DNA of 64,000 bases, taken from Kushneria aurantia DSM 21353. Its GTDB lineage: Bacteria; Pseudomonadota; Gammaproteobacteria; Pseudomonadales; Halomonadaceae. Positions 26,616-34,483 of this stretch are shown in pieces (positions within the stretch are counted from its first letter, which is position 1; each line of letters starts with the position of its first letter). The stretch covers positions 49,710 through 113,709 of the forward strand of contig NZ_KB907872.1 in the NCBI RefSeq assembly GCF_000382245.1, written 5' to 3'. The position numbers and the translations under genes were made by a program. The notes under the pieces were generated by a model. The model saw nothing but the letters and a program-made list of their open reading frames with translations. It was not told where the DNA came from and ran no database searches.

Positions 26616-28754
26616 TTGCTCGACGAGACGCTGAAAAACGAGATCCAGAGCGCCTACCGCAGCGTGATCGAGGCACGCTCGCTCAAGCCGCGCTACGGTC
26701 AGCGTCTGATGATGGCCGAGATCGCCCGCACGCTGGGCGATATCGAGGCCGACGAGCAGGGGCGGCGGCAGAGTCGTGAGCATGTCTGCGTGCTGGAAGC
26801 CGGCACCGGTACCGGCAAGACGCTGGCCTATCTGCTCGCTGCGCTGCCCATTGCCCGCGCGCGCGGCAAGCGGCTGATCGTCTCTACCGCCACGGTGGCC
26901 TTGCAGGAGCAGGTGCTCAATCAGGATCTGCCGATGCTCAAACGCCACAGCGGCCTCGACTTCGACTATGCGCTGGCCAAGGGGCGCGGGCGCTACGTCT
27001 GTGTGGCGAAGCTCGATCAACTGATGGACGGCGCCGAGCAGAACCCCACGATGTCGATGTTCGAGCAGCATCTGGCCTCCAGCGGCGAGGAGATCGGCGA
27101 GCTGGCCCGTGAACTGGCCGAGGCCTACGGCAGCGGCCGCTGGCAGGGTGACCGCGATAGCTGGCCGCGGGCGATTCCCGACCGCCAGTGGCGGCAATTG
27201 ACGGTCGATCACCGCCAGTGTACCAACCGTCGCTGCGGCCACTTCGGCGCCTGCGCCTTTTTCCGCGCCCGGCGCGGCATGGACGAGGCCGATGTCATCG
27301 TCGCCAACCACGATCTGGTGCTGGCCGATCTGTCGCTGGGCGGCGGCGTGGTACTGCCGGCGCCGAAGGAGAGCATCTATGTCTTCGACGAGGCGCATCA
27401 CCTGCCCGACAAGGCGCTGGAGCACTTCTATCATCGCCAGGGCGTCAACGCCGCGATGCGCTGGCTGGGTCAGCTGAAGAAATCCCTCACTGAGCTCAAC
27501 ACCGCGCTGGGCGTACAGCCTACGGTGGCGCGGCTGCTGGGGCAGTTTCCCGAGCTGCTGGCGGCGATCGAGCCGCGCCTTGGCGAGGCCTTTCGCATGG
27601 CGCAGTCCTGCGTCGATCAGCGTCCCGAGGAGCACGACAGCCTCAACCACCGTTTTGCCGCGGGCCGGCCACCCGAGCCGCTGCGCGAGGTGGCGACGGC
27701 GCTGACCACGCCCTTCGCCGAGCTGTCACGTCACCTTGAAAGCATCAGCGATATCCTGCGCGAGAGCCTCGACCCGGACAAGGCGACCGGGCTGGCGCGT
27801 GAGCAGGCGGAGGCCTGGCTGCCGCTGGTGGCGCTGCTGCACGGTCGCGCGCTGGAGGCGCACGCGCTATGGCAGGCGTTTGCCGCCGAGGACCCCGCCG
27901 GCGAGGCACCCCAGGCGCGCTGGCTGACCTTCGAGCAGCGCGGCGGTGAAGCCGAAGTCATCTTCTCGGCCAGCCCGGTGAGCGCCGCCGCAACCCTGGC
28001 GCAAACGCTGTGGGGCAGCTGTTTCGGCGCCGTGCTGACCTCTGCAACGCTGACCGCGCTGGGCCGCTTCGATCGTCTGCAGGAGCGCGCCGGGCTGGCC
28101 AATCGCTATCGCTATCAGGTGCTGCCGAGCCCGTTCGACTACTCCCGCGCGGTGCTGTCGGTGCCGCGCGAGGCGGTCGACCCGGGCGATCGCGACAGTC
28201 ACGAGCGGGCGATCGTCGATTTCATCGAGGGGCTGGATGAGCGCGAAGCGGCACTGGTGCTGTTCTCCTCGCGCAAGCAGTTGCGCGCGGTGGCGGCACG
28301 GCTGGATGACGACTGCGCCGAACGGGTGCTGTCACAGGAGGAGATGCCCCGCAGTGAACTGATCGAGCGCCACCGTCAGCGTATCGACGACGGCGAGGGC
28401 AGCATTATTCTGGGGCTGGCGAGCTTCGCCGAGGGTATCGATCTACCCGGTGACTATCTGACCCATGTGGTGATCACCCGGCTGCCGTTTTCGGTGCCGG
28501 ACGACCCGGTGGGGGCGACGCTGGCGGAGTGGATCGAGTCCTGCGGCGGCAATCCTTTCATGCGCATTTCAGTGCCGGACGCCTCGATTCGGCTGGTGCA
28601 GGCCTGTGGTCGGCTGATTCGCAAGGAGGTCGACAGCGGCCGCATCACGCTGCTTGACCGCCGCGTGCTGACGCGCCGCTACGGACGCGCGCTGCTGGAT
28701 GCGCTGCCGCCGTTTCGGCGTGAAATCGAGGGCGTCGAATCGCTGGCGTCGTGA
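26616..28754 (+). CDS. dinG: ATP-dependent 5'-3' DNA helicase DinG
   Basis: DinG is an iron-sulfur XPD-like helicase that resolves R-loops and other structures. The 712-residue protein has Walker A EAGTGTGKTLAYL (about residues 61-73) and a cluster-binding Cys in RGRYVC. CTNRRCGHFGACAFF supplies the other three cysteines, followed by the DEAH box (FDEAHHLPDKAL). Motif VI is seen in RLVQACGRLIRKEVDSGRI. The start is probably TTG at 26616, with AGGTGA at 26604-26609 correctly spaced. It lies downstream of rhlB and ends before a strong hairpin. Confidence 0.94.
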   Translation: MLDETLKNEIQSAYRSVIEARSLKPRYGQRLMMAEIARTLGDIEADEQGRRQSREHVCVLEAGTGTGKTLAYLLAALPIARARGKRLIVSTATVALQEQVLNQDLPMLKRHSGLDFDYALAKGRGRYVCVAKLDQLMDGAEQNPTMSMFEQHLASSGEEIGELARELAEAYGSGRWQGDRDSWPRAIPDRQWRQLTVDHRQCTNRRCGHFGACAFFRARRGMDEADVIVANHDLVLADLSLGGGVVLPAPKESIYVFDEAHHLPDKALEHFYHRQGVNAAMRWLGQLKKSLTELNTALGVQPTVARLLGQFPELLAAIEPRLGEAFRMAQSCVDQRPEEHDSLNHRFAAGRPPEPLREVATALTTPFAELSRHLESISDILRESLDPDKATGLAREQAEAWLPLVALLHGRALEAHALWQAFAAEDPAGEAPQARWLTFEQRGGEAEVIFSASPVSAAATLAQTLWGSCFGAVLTSATLTALGRFDRLQERAGLANRYRYQVLPSPFDYSRAVLSVPREAVDPGDRDSHERAIVDFIEGLDEREAALVLFSSRKQLRAVAARLDDDCAERVLSQEEMPRSELIERHRQRIDDGEGSIILGLASFAEGIDLPGDYLTHVVITRLPFSVPDDPVGATLAEWIESCGGNPFMRISVPDASIRLVQACGRLIRKEVDSGRITLLDRRVLTRRYGRALLDALPPFRREIEGVESLAS

Positions 28755-28807
28755 CCCCCGACATGCGTCGTACCGGTTGCCGCTACTGGCCGCGACAGTC
28801 GTAATAA

Positions 28808-28845
28808 CGCCGGAGGGCCCGATCATCGGATCGGGCCCTCCGGCG
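28808..28845. terminator. Strong bidirectional hairpin between dinG and DAHP synthase
   Basis: A perfect 17-bp inverted repeat (28808-28824 with 28829-28845) encloses the four-base loop ATCG. It lies between two convergent genes, 53 bases after the dinG stop and 25 bases after the end of the opposite gene. T-runs are poor on both sides, so it may act as a weak intrinsic terminator, a 3'-end stabiliser, or both. Confidence 0.7.
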
Positions 28846-28870
28846 TTGCCAGGCTGGCTGCCCGAATGCC

Positions 28871-29950
28871 TCAGGCGTGGCGCTGACGCGAGGCGAGGGT
28901 GTCGCGCAGCTTGTCGTTGGCTTCCAGCAGCACCCGCTCGGTGGTTTCCCAGTCGATGCAGGCGTCGGTGATGGAGACACCGTACTCCAGCCGGCTCGGA
29001 TCGTCGGTGAGCTTCTGCGCGCCCCAGTGCAGGTGCGACTCGATCATCAGACCCATGATGGAGGCGTTGCCCTCCAGGATCTGCTGCATGATGTTGTCGA
29101 CCACCAGCGGCTGCAGCGCCGGGTCCTTGTTGGAGTTGGCGTGGGAGCAGTCGACCATGATGTTGGCACGCAGACCGGCGCCGGAGAGCTCCTGTTCGGC
29201 CAGTGCCACACTGACGCTGTCGTAGTTGGGCTTGCCGTTACCGCCGCGTAGTACCACGTGGGCGTTGGCGTTACCGCGCGTACGGATCACTGCCACCTGG
29301 CCCTGTTGATCGATACCCAGGAAGTTGTGTCCCGAGGCCACCGAGCGCAGGGCATTGATCGCCACGTCGAGACTGCCATCGGTACCGTTCTTGAAACCGA
29401 CCGGCCCGGAGAGACCGGAGGCCATTTCGCGGTGAGTCTGCGACTCGGTGGTGCGGGCGCCGATTGCCGACCAGCTGATGCAGTCCTGCAGGTACTGCGG
29501 TGAAATGGGGTCGAGCGCCTCGGTGGCCAGCGGTAGGCCCATCTCACACAGCTCCGTCAGCAGTCCGCGGGCGACACGCAGGCCGTATTCGATATCGAAG
29601 GAGTCATTGAGGTGAGGATCGTTGATCAGCCCCTTCCAGCCGGTGGTGGTGCGTGGCTTTTCGAAGTAGACCCGCATGACGATGAACAGCGAATCGCTGA
29701 CCCGTTCGGCCAGTTCGCGCAGTCGACGCGCATAGTCGCGCGCCGCTTCGGTATCATGGATCGAGCAGGGGCCGATGACGACCAGCAGCCGCGGATCCTC
29801 GCCGCATAGAATGCGCTCGATGGTGCGACGACTGTCGATCACCGTCTGTTCGGCTTGCTGTGAAAGTGGAATTTCTCCCTTGAGGGCTTCGGGAGTGATC
29901 AGCACATCCTGGGACAGGACGTTGAGATTATTGACCTGTTGCTGTGACAT
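28871..29950 (-). CDS. 3-deoxy-7-phosphoheptulonate synthase (DAHP synthase, class I)
   Basis: This enzyme joins phosphoenolpyruvate and erythrose 4-phosphate in the first step of aromatic amino acid synthesis. The 359-residue protein has LLVVIGPCSIHD, MRVYFEKPRTTTGWKGLINDP, SWSAIGARTTESQTHREMASGLS, GPVGFKNGTDGS, DCSHANSNKDP and LMIESHLHWGAQ, the class I AroF/G/H signature with its metal and PEP ligands. Which amino acid inhibits it cannot be read reliably, so no isozyme symbol is given. It is transcribed away from algU and terminated near the dinG hairpin. Confidence 0.95.
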   Translation of the reverse strand: MSQQQVNNLNVLSQDVLITPEALKGEIPLSQQAEQTVIDSRRTIERILCGEDPRLLVVIGPCSIHDTEAARDYARRLRELAERVSDSLFIVMRVYFEKPRTTTGWKGLINDPHLNDSFDIEYGLRVARGLLTELCEMGLPLATEALDPISPQYLQDCISWSAIGARTTESQTHREMASGLSGPVGFKNGTDGSLDVAINALRSVASGHNFLGIDQQGQVAVIRTRGNANAHVVLRGGNGKPNYDSVSVALAEQELSGAGLRANIMVDCSHANSNKDPALQPLVVDNIMQQILEGNASIMGLMIESHLHWGAQKLTDDPSRLEYGVSITDACIDWETTERVLLEANDKLRDTLASRQRHA

Positions 29951-30261
29951 GAGCGCGCTATCCGGGCAGACCTTGATAAAGCAGTGTTGGGCCGCTTTGA
30001 ATCGGCCCCTGAAGGGAAGTTGATACTATCATGGAACTCGGGATGCATGTTGTGGTCAAAAGGGGCAAACAGGCTCCGGAGATTTCCGCCGGCCGTGACG
30101 ACGGTGCGGAATGGAACATGGATAAACGGGAACAGCACATTGTCGGCATCCGGAACCGGAAATGTCAGATCATGATGACAGTATCGTGTTTTGGTTATTT
30201 TTTATGTGATCTGAAGAAACGGCTGCCGGGGCGTGTTCCCTGCTGTTGCGGGGGATTGTGA
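29951..30261. promoter_or_regulatory. Divergent regulatory gap between DAHP synthase and algU
   Basis: This 311-base gap has no convincing gene. It holds a hairpin GGGCCG/CGGCCC (29989-29994 with 30003-30008), which would lie in the leader of the DAHP synthase message or terminate incoming transcription. It also holds an AlgU-type promoter toward algU (listed separately). A T-rich stretch near 30181-30210 may contain a second, vegetative promoter for algU. Small open frames here are chance. Confidence 0.5.
30033..30060 (+). promoter_or_regulatory. AlgU (sigma-E type) promoter upstream of algU
   Basis: GGAACTC at 30033-30039 and TCAAA at 30056-30060 are separated by 16 bases. This matches the extracytoplasmic sigma factor pattern GAACTT-N16/17-TCaAA or TCtgA known for AlgU and RpoE. 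It lies about 200 bases before algU on the correct strand, consistent with positive autoregulation as known in Pseudomonas and E. coli. Confidence 0.65.
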
Positions 30262-30870
30262 ATGGGGAAGGAAACCGACCACCAGTTGGTTGAACGAGCG
30301 CAGAAGGGCGATAGCCGTGCCTTTGATCTGCTGGTGCGCAAATATCAGCACAAGGTGCTGGGACTGGTTGGCCGTTACGTTCAGGATCATTCAGAGGCAC
30401 AGGACGTTGCCCAGGAAGCCTTCATCAAGGCTTACCGGGCACTGGGCCGTTTTCGCAACGAAAGCGCCTTTTATACCTGGATGTATCGTATCGCGATCAA
30501 TACGGCCAAAAACTATCTGGTATCGAAGGGGCGTCGACCACCGGGCAGCGACATGGATATCAGTGATGCCGAGGTGCTTGATCAGAGCGGCCGGCTGGCG
30601 GATATCGAGACGCCGGAGTCGGCGATCGCCCGCGATCAGCTCGAGCGCGTGGTATTCGAAACCATCGAAAACCTCCCCGAGGATCTGCGTACAGCGATCA
30701 CCCTGCGTGAGTTCGACGGTCTCTCCTATGAGGAGATCGCCGGCATCATGCAGTGCCCGGTAGGAACGGTGCGTTCGCGCATTTTTCGTGCCCGGGAAGC
30801 GGTCGACAATCGTATTCGACCGCTGATGTATCCGGAGCAGGAAGAAGATCTGGTGCGTGAGCAGCAGTAG
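30262..30870 (+). CDS. rpoE: Extracytoplasmic-stress sigma factor AlgU/RpoE
   Basis: The 202-residue ECF sigma factor closely follows Pseudomonas AlgU, e.g. DHQLVERAQKGDSRAFDLLVRKYQHKVLGLV, AQDVAQEAFIKAYRALG, SAFYTWMYRIAINTAKN and GLSYEEIAGIMQCPVGTVRSRIFRAREA. Regions 2 and 4 contact the -10 and -35 elements. It is held inactive by MucA/RseA, encoded next. An AlgU-like promoter lies upstream. The C-terminus is a few residues longer than in Pseudomonas. No alginate genes are in the window, so its role here is general envelope stress. Confidence 0.96.
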   Translation: MGKETDHQLVERAQKGDSRAFDLLVRKYQHKVLGLVGRYVQDHSEAQDVAQEAFIKAYRALGRFRNESAFYTWMYRIAINTAKNYLVSKGRRPPGSDMDISDAEVLDQSGRLADIETPESAIARDQLERVVFETIENLPEDLRTAITLREFDGLSYEEIAGIMQCPVGTVRSRIFRAREAVDNRIRPLMYPEQEEDLVREQQ

Positions 30871-30978
30871 TTAAGGTCGGTTCGCCGAAAGATGAAGCGC
30901 GGTGAGTAAACTTGTGCGATGTCGCGTTGTCTACGACAGGGTGACAGTGCGTCACGACCGGTTTGAGGATGTCAGGCT

Positions 30979-31671
30979 ATGAATCAGAGAGTACGGGAAT
31001 CCCTTTGTGCATTGATGGATGGAGAAAGCAGCGAATTCGAGACTCGCAGGCTTTTGAAATCGCTGACTGAAGAGGCTCCCGACGAGGCTGATAGCTGGCG
31101 GCGCTACCACGTCGCGAGCAGTCTGATACGCGGTGAGCGTGCCATTGATGTCGGCGTCGATATCTCGGCGGCCGTTCGTGAGCGTATCGAAACGGAGTCG
31201 CTGGTCCCCGAAGTTGCCCAGCAGTCGGAGACACGACGATCTTCTCCCTTTTCCTTCATGGGCAACGCCGCCATTGCGGCAGCGGTCAGCCTGATGGTGA
31301 TGACCGGCGTTCAGGTCTATCGTGCCAATAGCGGTGTTGAAAGCGTACCTGCTGCCGGCGGCGAACTGGCTTCGGGCACCCTGCCATCGCGTGAAGGTGT
31401 CGGCATGGTCGGCAGCGACGGCTCGATGGCGTCACTGGCTGCCTTTCGCGGCGGTGACAGCGGCGCCGTGATGCCGATCGGTGCGCGCACATCGTGGTTT
31501 ACTGCCCCGGGCGCTCAGGACTCTTCTCGCAATGATCGTCAGCAGGCGCAGGTGCTGGAGAGCTATCTTGATCGCCATGTCGAACAGGCCGGCCAGCGCA
31601 GCAACGCCTGGATGTCCGGTATTCAGGTGCCGGGCGACTTTGGTGGCGATGCGCAGAGAGCTGCCAGGTAA
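30979..31671 (+). CDS. rseA: Anti-sigma factor MucA/RseA
   Basis: The 230-residue protein has an N-terminal cytoplasmic anti-sigma domain (residues 1-75, containing LCALMDGESSEFETRRLLKSL and WRRYHVASSLIRGE). One transmembrane helix follows (about 97-115, AAIAAAVSLMVMTGVQVY), then a periplasmic tail. By family it sequesters AlgU until regulated proteolysis removes it. It overlaps the start of rseB by one base (stop TAA at 31669-31671). The periplasmic tail ends without an obvious YVF/YAF-type motif; the last residues are QRAAR, so the protease signal may differ from Pseudomonas. Confidence 0.93.
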   Translation: MNQRVRESLCALMDGESSEFETRRLLKSLTEEAPDEADSWRRYHVASSLIRGERAIDVGVDISAAVRERIETESLVPEVAQQSETRRSSPFSFMGNAAIAAAVSLMVMTGVQVYRANSGVESVPAAGGELASGTLPSREGVGMVGSDGSMASLAAFRGGDSGAVMPIGARTSWFTAPGAQDSSRNDRQQAQVLESYLDRHVEQAGQRSNAWMSGIQVPGDFGGDAQRAAR

Positions 31672-32657
31672 TGCGGCAGTGGTTTTGCATTTCGCTGGTG
31701 AGCGTCGCGTTGCTGGCGTCGGTGCCGCCGGTCTCTGCGTCACAGGAAGAGGCTTCCGTCGGAGAGGGTGAAGCCGACACCAGTATCGACTGTCAGCAGC
31801 TGGATCAGCAGCCCGAAGACAGTGCCAAAGCATGGTTTCGGCGCAGTCTGGTCGCGCAGCACTGCTATGGTTTTCAGGCCGTCGGGCTACGTCTGGGGAT
31901 GGGCTCGTTGCGCACCTTTCTTGTCGAACAGCGTGTCGATGCCGACGGTCACGAAAAGCAGCACATACAGTATCTCGACGGTCGCGCCGAAAGCATCGAT
32001 GAGCACGGCGGGCAGTCTGCGCCATGGTGGATCGGCGGTGCCGGTGACCACCACCCCGCTTCAATAAACGCCACCGTCGACCGGCTGGCCGAACTTTACG
32101 ATTTTCAGATGGTTGCCCGGGATGTGGTGGCGGGTCGTCAGGCGCTGGTGCTCGACATCCAGCCGCGCGACGATCAGCGTTTTCCTCATCGCCTGTGGGT
32201 TGATCTGGCCAGTGGGCTGCCGCTGCGCCAGCAGTTGCTTGACGGTAACGGTCAGGCGATGGATACCGTACAGATCGTGCGTCTCGATTCACTGGTACGC
32301 ATCGAGGGCAGCGTGGATATCGGCAGCAGTGCCGATCAGGCCGCTATGACGTCGATGGGGTGGCAACCGCAGTGGCTGCCGCAGGGATTTTATCGCCAGC
32401 CGGCGCAGAGCAGTGTCGAACTCGGTGGTGTCGAAGTCGAGCGCCAACTCTACAGTGATGGTCTGGCGACCCTGAGTATTTTTATTGCACCTGTCAGTGA
32501 GTCTGTTGCGCTGCGCGAAGGTGTTCACAGGCTGGGCAACTTTCGTGCCGCCGCGCGGCGTGCAGAGCATGGCGGCGGCGAACATCAGATCATTGCGGTG
32601 GGAGCGATTCCCGCCGGTGTGCTGAGCCGTGTGGTTGCCGGCGTCGACTGGCGCTAG
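31671..32657 (+). CDS. rseB: Periplasmic sigma-factor regulator MucB/RseB
   Basis: The 328-residue product has a signal peptide (ISLVSVALLASVPPVSA) and a two-domain MucB/RseB body. It includes VEQRVDADGHEKQHIQYLDGRAESIDE, the domain junction RFPHRLWVDLASGLPLRQQLLDGNG, and the C-terminal domain ending AGVLSRVVAGVDWR. RseB binds the periplasmic tail of the anti-sigma factor and protects it from cleavage until lipopolysaccharide or misfolded lipoprotein displaces it. It is translationally coupled to rseA. No mucC gene follows. Confidence 0.92.
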   Translation: MRQWFCISLVSVALLASVPPVSASQEEASVGEGEADTSIDCQQLDQQPEDSAKAWFRRSLVAQHCYGFQAVGLRLGMGSLRTFLVEQRVDADGHEKQHIQYLDGRAESIDEHGGQSAPWWIGGAGDHHPASINATVDRLAELYDFQMVARDVVAGRQALVLDIQPRDDQRFPHRLWVDLASGLPLRQQLLDGNGQAMDTVQIVRLDSLVRIEGSVDIGSSADQAAMTSMGWQPQWLPQGFYRQPAQSSVELGGVEVERQLYSDGLATLSIFIAPVSESVALREGVHRLGNFRAAARRAEHGGGEHQIIAVGAIPAGVLSRVVAGVDWR

Positions 32658-32696
32658 CAGCCGGTCGATCCAAAAACTTTTTTTTAACTGAAGACC

Positions 32697-32725
32697 GGAA
32701 CCCGGCGCCTGCACCGTGGGTCAAT
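32697..32725 (+). promoter_or_regulatory. Possible AlgU-type promoter upstream of degP
   Basis: GGAACCC at 32697-32703 and TCAAT at 32721-32725 are 17 bases apart, a near match to the AlgU pattern and similar to the promoter before algU. Transcription would start about 90 bases before degP. The T-run just upstream (32678-32685) may mark an end of the rseB transcript, though I see no clean hairpin for it. Confidence 0.4.
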
Positions 32726-32824
32726 GAAGATAGTGTCGTGCGAGTCAGGCGTTGCGAAGCCGCATGACACATCGCAACATCCTGAAGAAGTCCCGTTTTC
32801 AATCCAGCGTGTTCGGAGCTCCAT

Positions 32825-34309
32825 ATGGCATATCCCGCTCTGGCGTCGCGACGGTTCGCAGGTCCGCTGTCGCCCGACCAATTCCGATTTTTTGCCCTGC
32901 TTATTGCCCTTGCCGTACTGCTGAGCAGTTTCGCGCTACCCGTCCGCGCGGATGAGCAGCGTGGCAATCTGCCCGACTTTACGGCGCTGGTGAAAAGCGC
33001 TGCTCCGGCGGTGGTCAATATTTCCACCACGCGCGAGGAGAGTGCCGGCCCCGGCATGAACCAGCAGCAGATACCGGAGATCTTTCGTCATTTCTTCGGC
33101 GATCAGATGCCCCCCGGATTCGGCCCGCGCGGTCCGCAGCGTCCCGGCGGTCGCACTCTGAGTTCGCTGGGTTCGGGGTTCATTATCAGCCCCGATGGCT
33201 ACATCCTCACCAACGCCCATGTCGTGGACGGCGCCGATAACGTTACCGTGCGTCTCAACGACCGGCGCGAGCTCGATGCCGAAGTAGTCGGTACCGACCG
33301 CAAGACCGATGTGGCGCTGATCAAGGTCGACGCCAACGATCTGCCCACGCTTGATATCGGTAACTCCGATAATCTCGAGGTGGGCGAATGGGTTGCCGCC
33401 ATCGGCTCGCCGTTTGGCTTCGATCACTCGGTGACCGCCGGTATCGTCAGCGCCATCAACCGCACCCTGCCGACCGACACCTATGTGCCCTTCATTCAGA
33501 CCGATGTAGCGATCAACCCGGGTAATTCGGGCGGCCCGCTGTTCAATCTGGATGGCCAGGTGGTGGGCATCAACTCGCAGATCTTTACCCGCAGTGGCGG
33601 TTTCATGGGCGTCTCTTTCGCTATTCCGATCAACGTGGCGATGGATATCGCCGATCAGCTGCGCGATAACGGTCAGGTACAGCGTGGCTGGCTGGGCGTA
33701 GTGATTCAGCCGGTCTCCGACGATCTGGCCGACTCCTTCGGTCTCGATCGCGCCCGCGGTGCCCTTATCGCCGAGGTGGCGCCCGACAGCCCGGCGGCAC
33801 AGGCCGGCCTGCAGGCCGGTGATATTATCCTGCGTGCCGGTGATACCGATATCGACTCTTCCGAGATGCTGCCGCGCGTGATCGGTCGTCTTTCACCGGG
33901 TGACAGCATCGATCTGCGGGTTCAGCGCGATGGCAGCGAGCGTACCATCAGTCTTGAAGTAGGGCAGTGGCCCGAAAGCGAACAGCCCGGCGATGCCGGT
34001 AGCTCGGTCGGCAACGAAAGCGGTCGCCTTGGCGTGGCAGTTTCCGAACTGACTGCCGATCAGCGTCAGCAGCTGGAGATCGACAGTGGCGTACTGGTAC
34101 GCCAGGTCGCGCCCGACAGTGCCGCCGAGCGTGCCGGTCTGCAGCCCGGCGACGTGATCGTGACACTGGCCGGGCAGAGCATCGATTCCGCCGCGACCCT
34201 GCACAAGGTGGTCGAGGGGCTGGAGAGCGACCACCCGGTACCGATGCGCGTCAACCGCGATGGGACCACCCTGTTCGTCGCCCTGCGGCTGGGCGACGCC
34301 GGCAAGTGA
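32825..34309 (+). CDS. degP: Periplasmic serine protease MucD/DegP (Do family)
   Basis: DegP degrades misfolded envelope proteins. The 494-residue protein has a long signal region (FFALLIALAVLLSSFALPVRA, about 22-42). The trypsin-like domain has triad residues His132 (TNAHVVDGA), Asp162 (KTDVALIK) and Ser235 (NPGNSGGPL). Two PDZ domains follow, with repeated RGWLGV and SPAAQAGLQAGDIIL / SAAERAGLQPGDVIV segments. It follows rseB by 167 bases, as mucD does in Pseudomonas after mucC. A strong terminator follows. Confidence 0.96.
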   Translation: MAYPALASRRFAGPLSPDQFRFFALLIALAVLLSSFALPVRADEQRGNLPDFTALVKSAAPAVVNISTTREESAGPGMNQQQIPEIFRHFFGDQMPPGFGPRGPQRPGGRTLSSLGSGFIISPDGYILTNAHVVDGADNVTVRLNDRRELDAEVVGTDRKTDVALIKVDANDLPTLDIGNSDNLEVGEWVAAIGSPFGFDHSVTAGIVSAINRTLPTDTYVPFIQTDVAINPGNSGGPLFNLDGQVVGINSQIFTRSGGFMGVSFAIPINVAMDIADQLRDNGQVQRGWLGVVIQPVSDDLADSFGLDRARGALIAEVAPDSPAAQAGLQAGDIILRAGDTDIDSSEMLPRVIGRLSPGDSIDLRVQRDGSERTISLEVGQWPESEQPGDAGSSVGNESGRLGVAVSELTADQRQQLEIDSGVLVRQVAPDSAAERAGLQPGDVIVTLAGQSIDSAATLHKVVEGLESDHPVPMRVNRDGTTLFVALRLGDAGK

Positions 34310-34329
34310 GCCCTGCGTCGATAGCATGG

Positions 34330-34355
34330 ATGGGGCCCTGTGGGGCCCCATTTTT
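34330..34355 (+). terminator. Rho-independent terminator after degP
   Basis: ATGGGGCCC (34330-34338) pairs perfectly with GGGCCCCAT (34343-34351) across the loop TGTG, followed directly by a run of T (34351-34355). It lies 20 bases after the degP stop and closes the stress operon. Confidence 0.92.
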
Positions 34356-34395
34356 GTGGACGGATGCCTGCCTATCCCTACTACGGCCAAAACGC

Positions 34396-34401
34396 TACAA
34401 T
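34396..34401 (+). promoter_or_regulatory. Likely -10 element of the lepA operon
   Basis: TACAAT at 34396-34401 lies 82 bases before the lepA ATG and after the degP terminator. No strong -35 is seen. A promoter is required in this gap; this is the best candidate by eye. Confidence 0.4.
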
Positions 34402-34483
34402 GCCGCCATCTTTTTTTAACGCATGCCCCACGGCCAGCGGCAAAAGCCCGTATGGTCTGCGTCCATGGAGCGGAATTTCCTGA

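Noticed and set aside
30031..30261. Small protein gene between DAHP synthase and algU.
   Set aside because: The frame overlaps the AlgU-type promoter, has no family likeness and no ribosome site.
34330..34355. Third copy of the relA-leader element (ATGGATGGGG nearby).
   Set aside because: It is a simple GC hairpin with a T-run; it lacks the inner helix, the second hairpin and the 29-base core.
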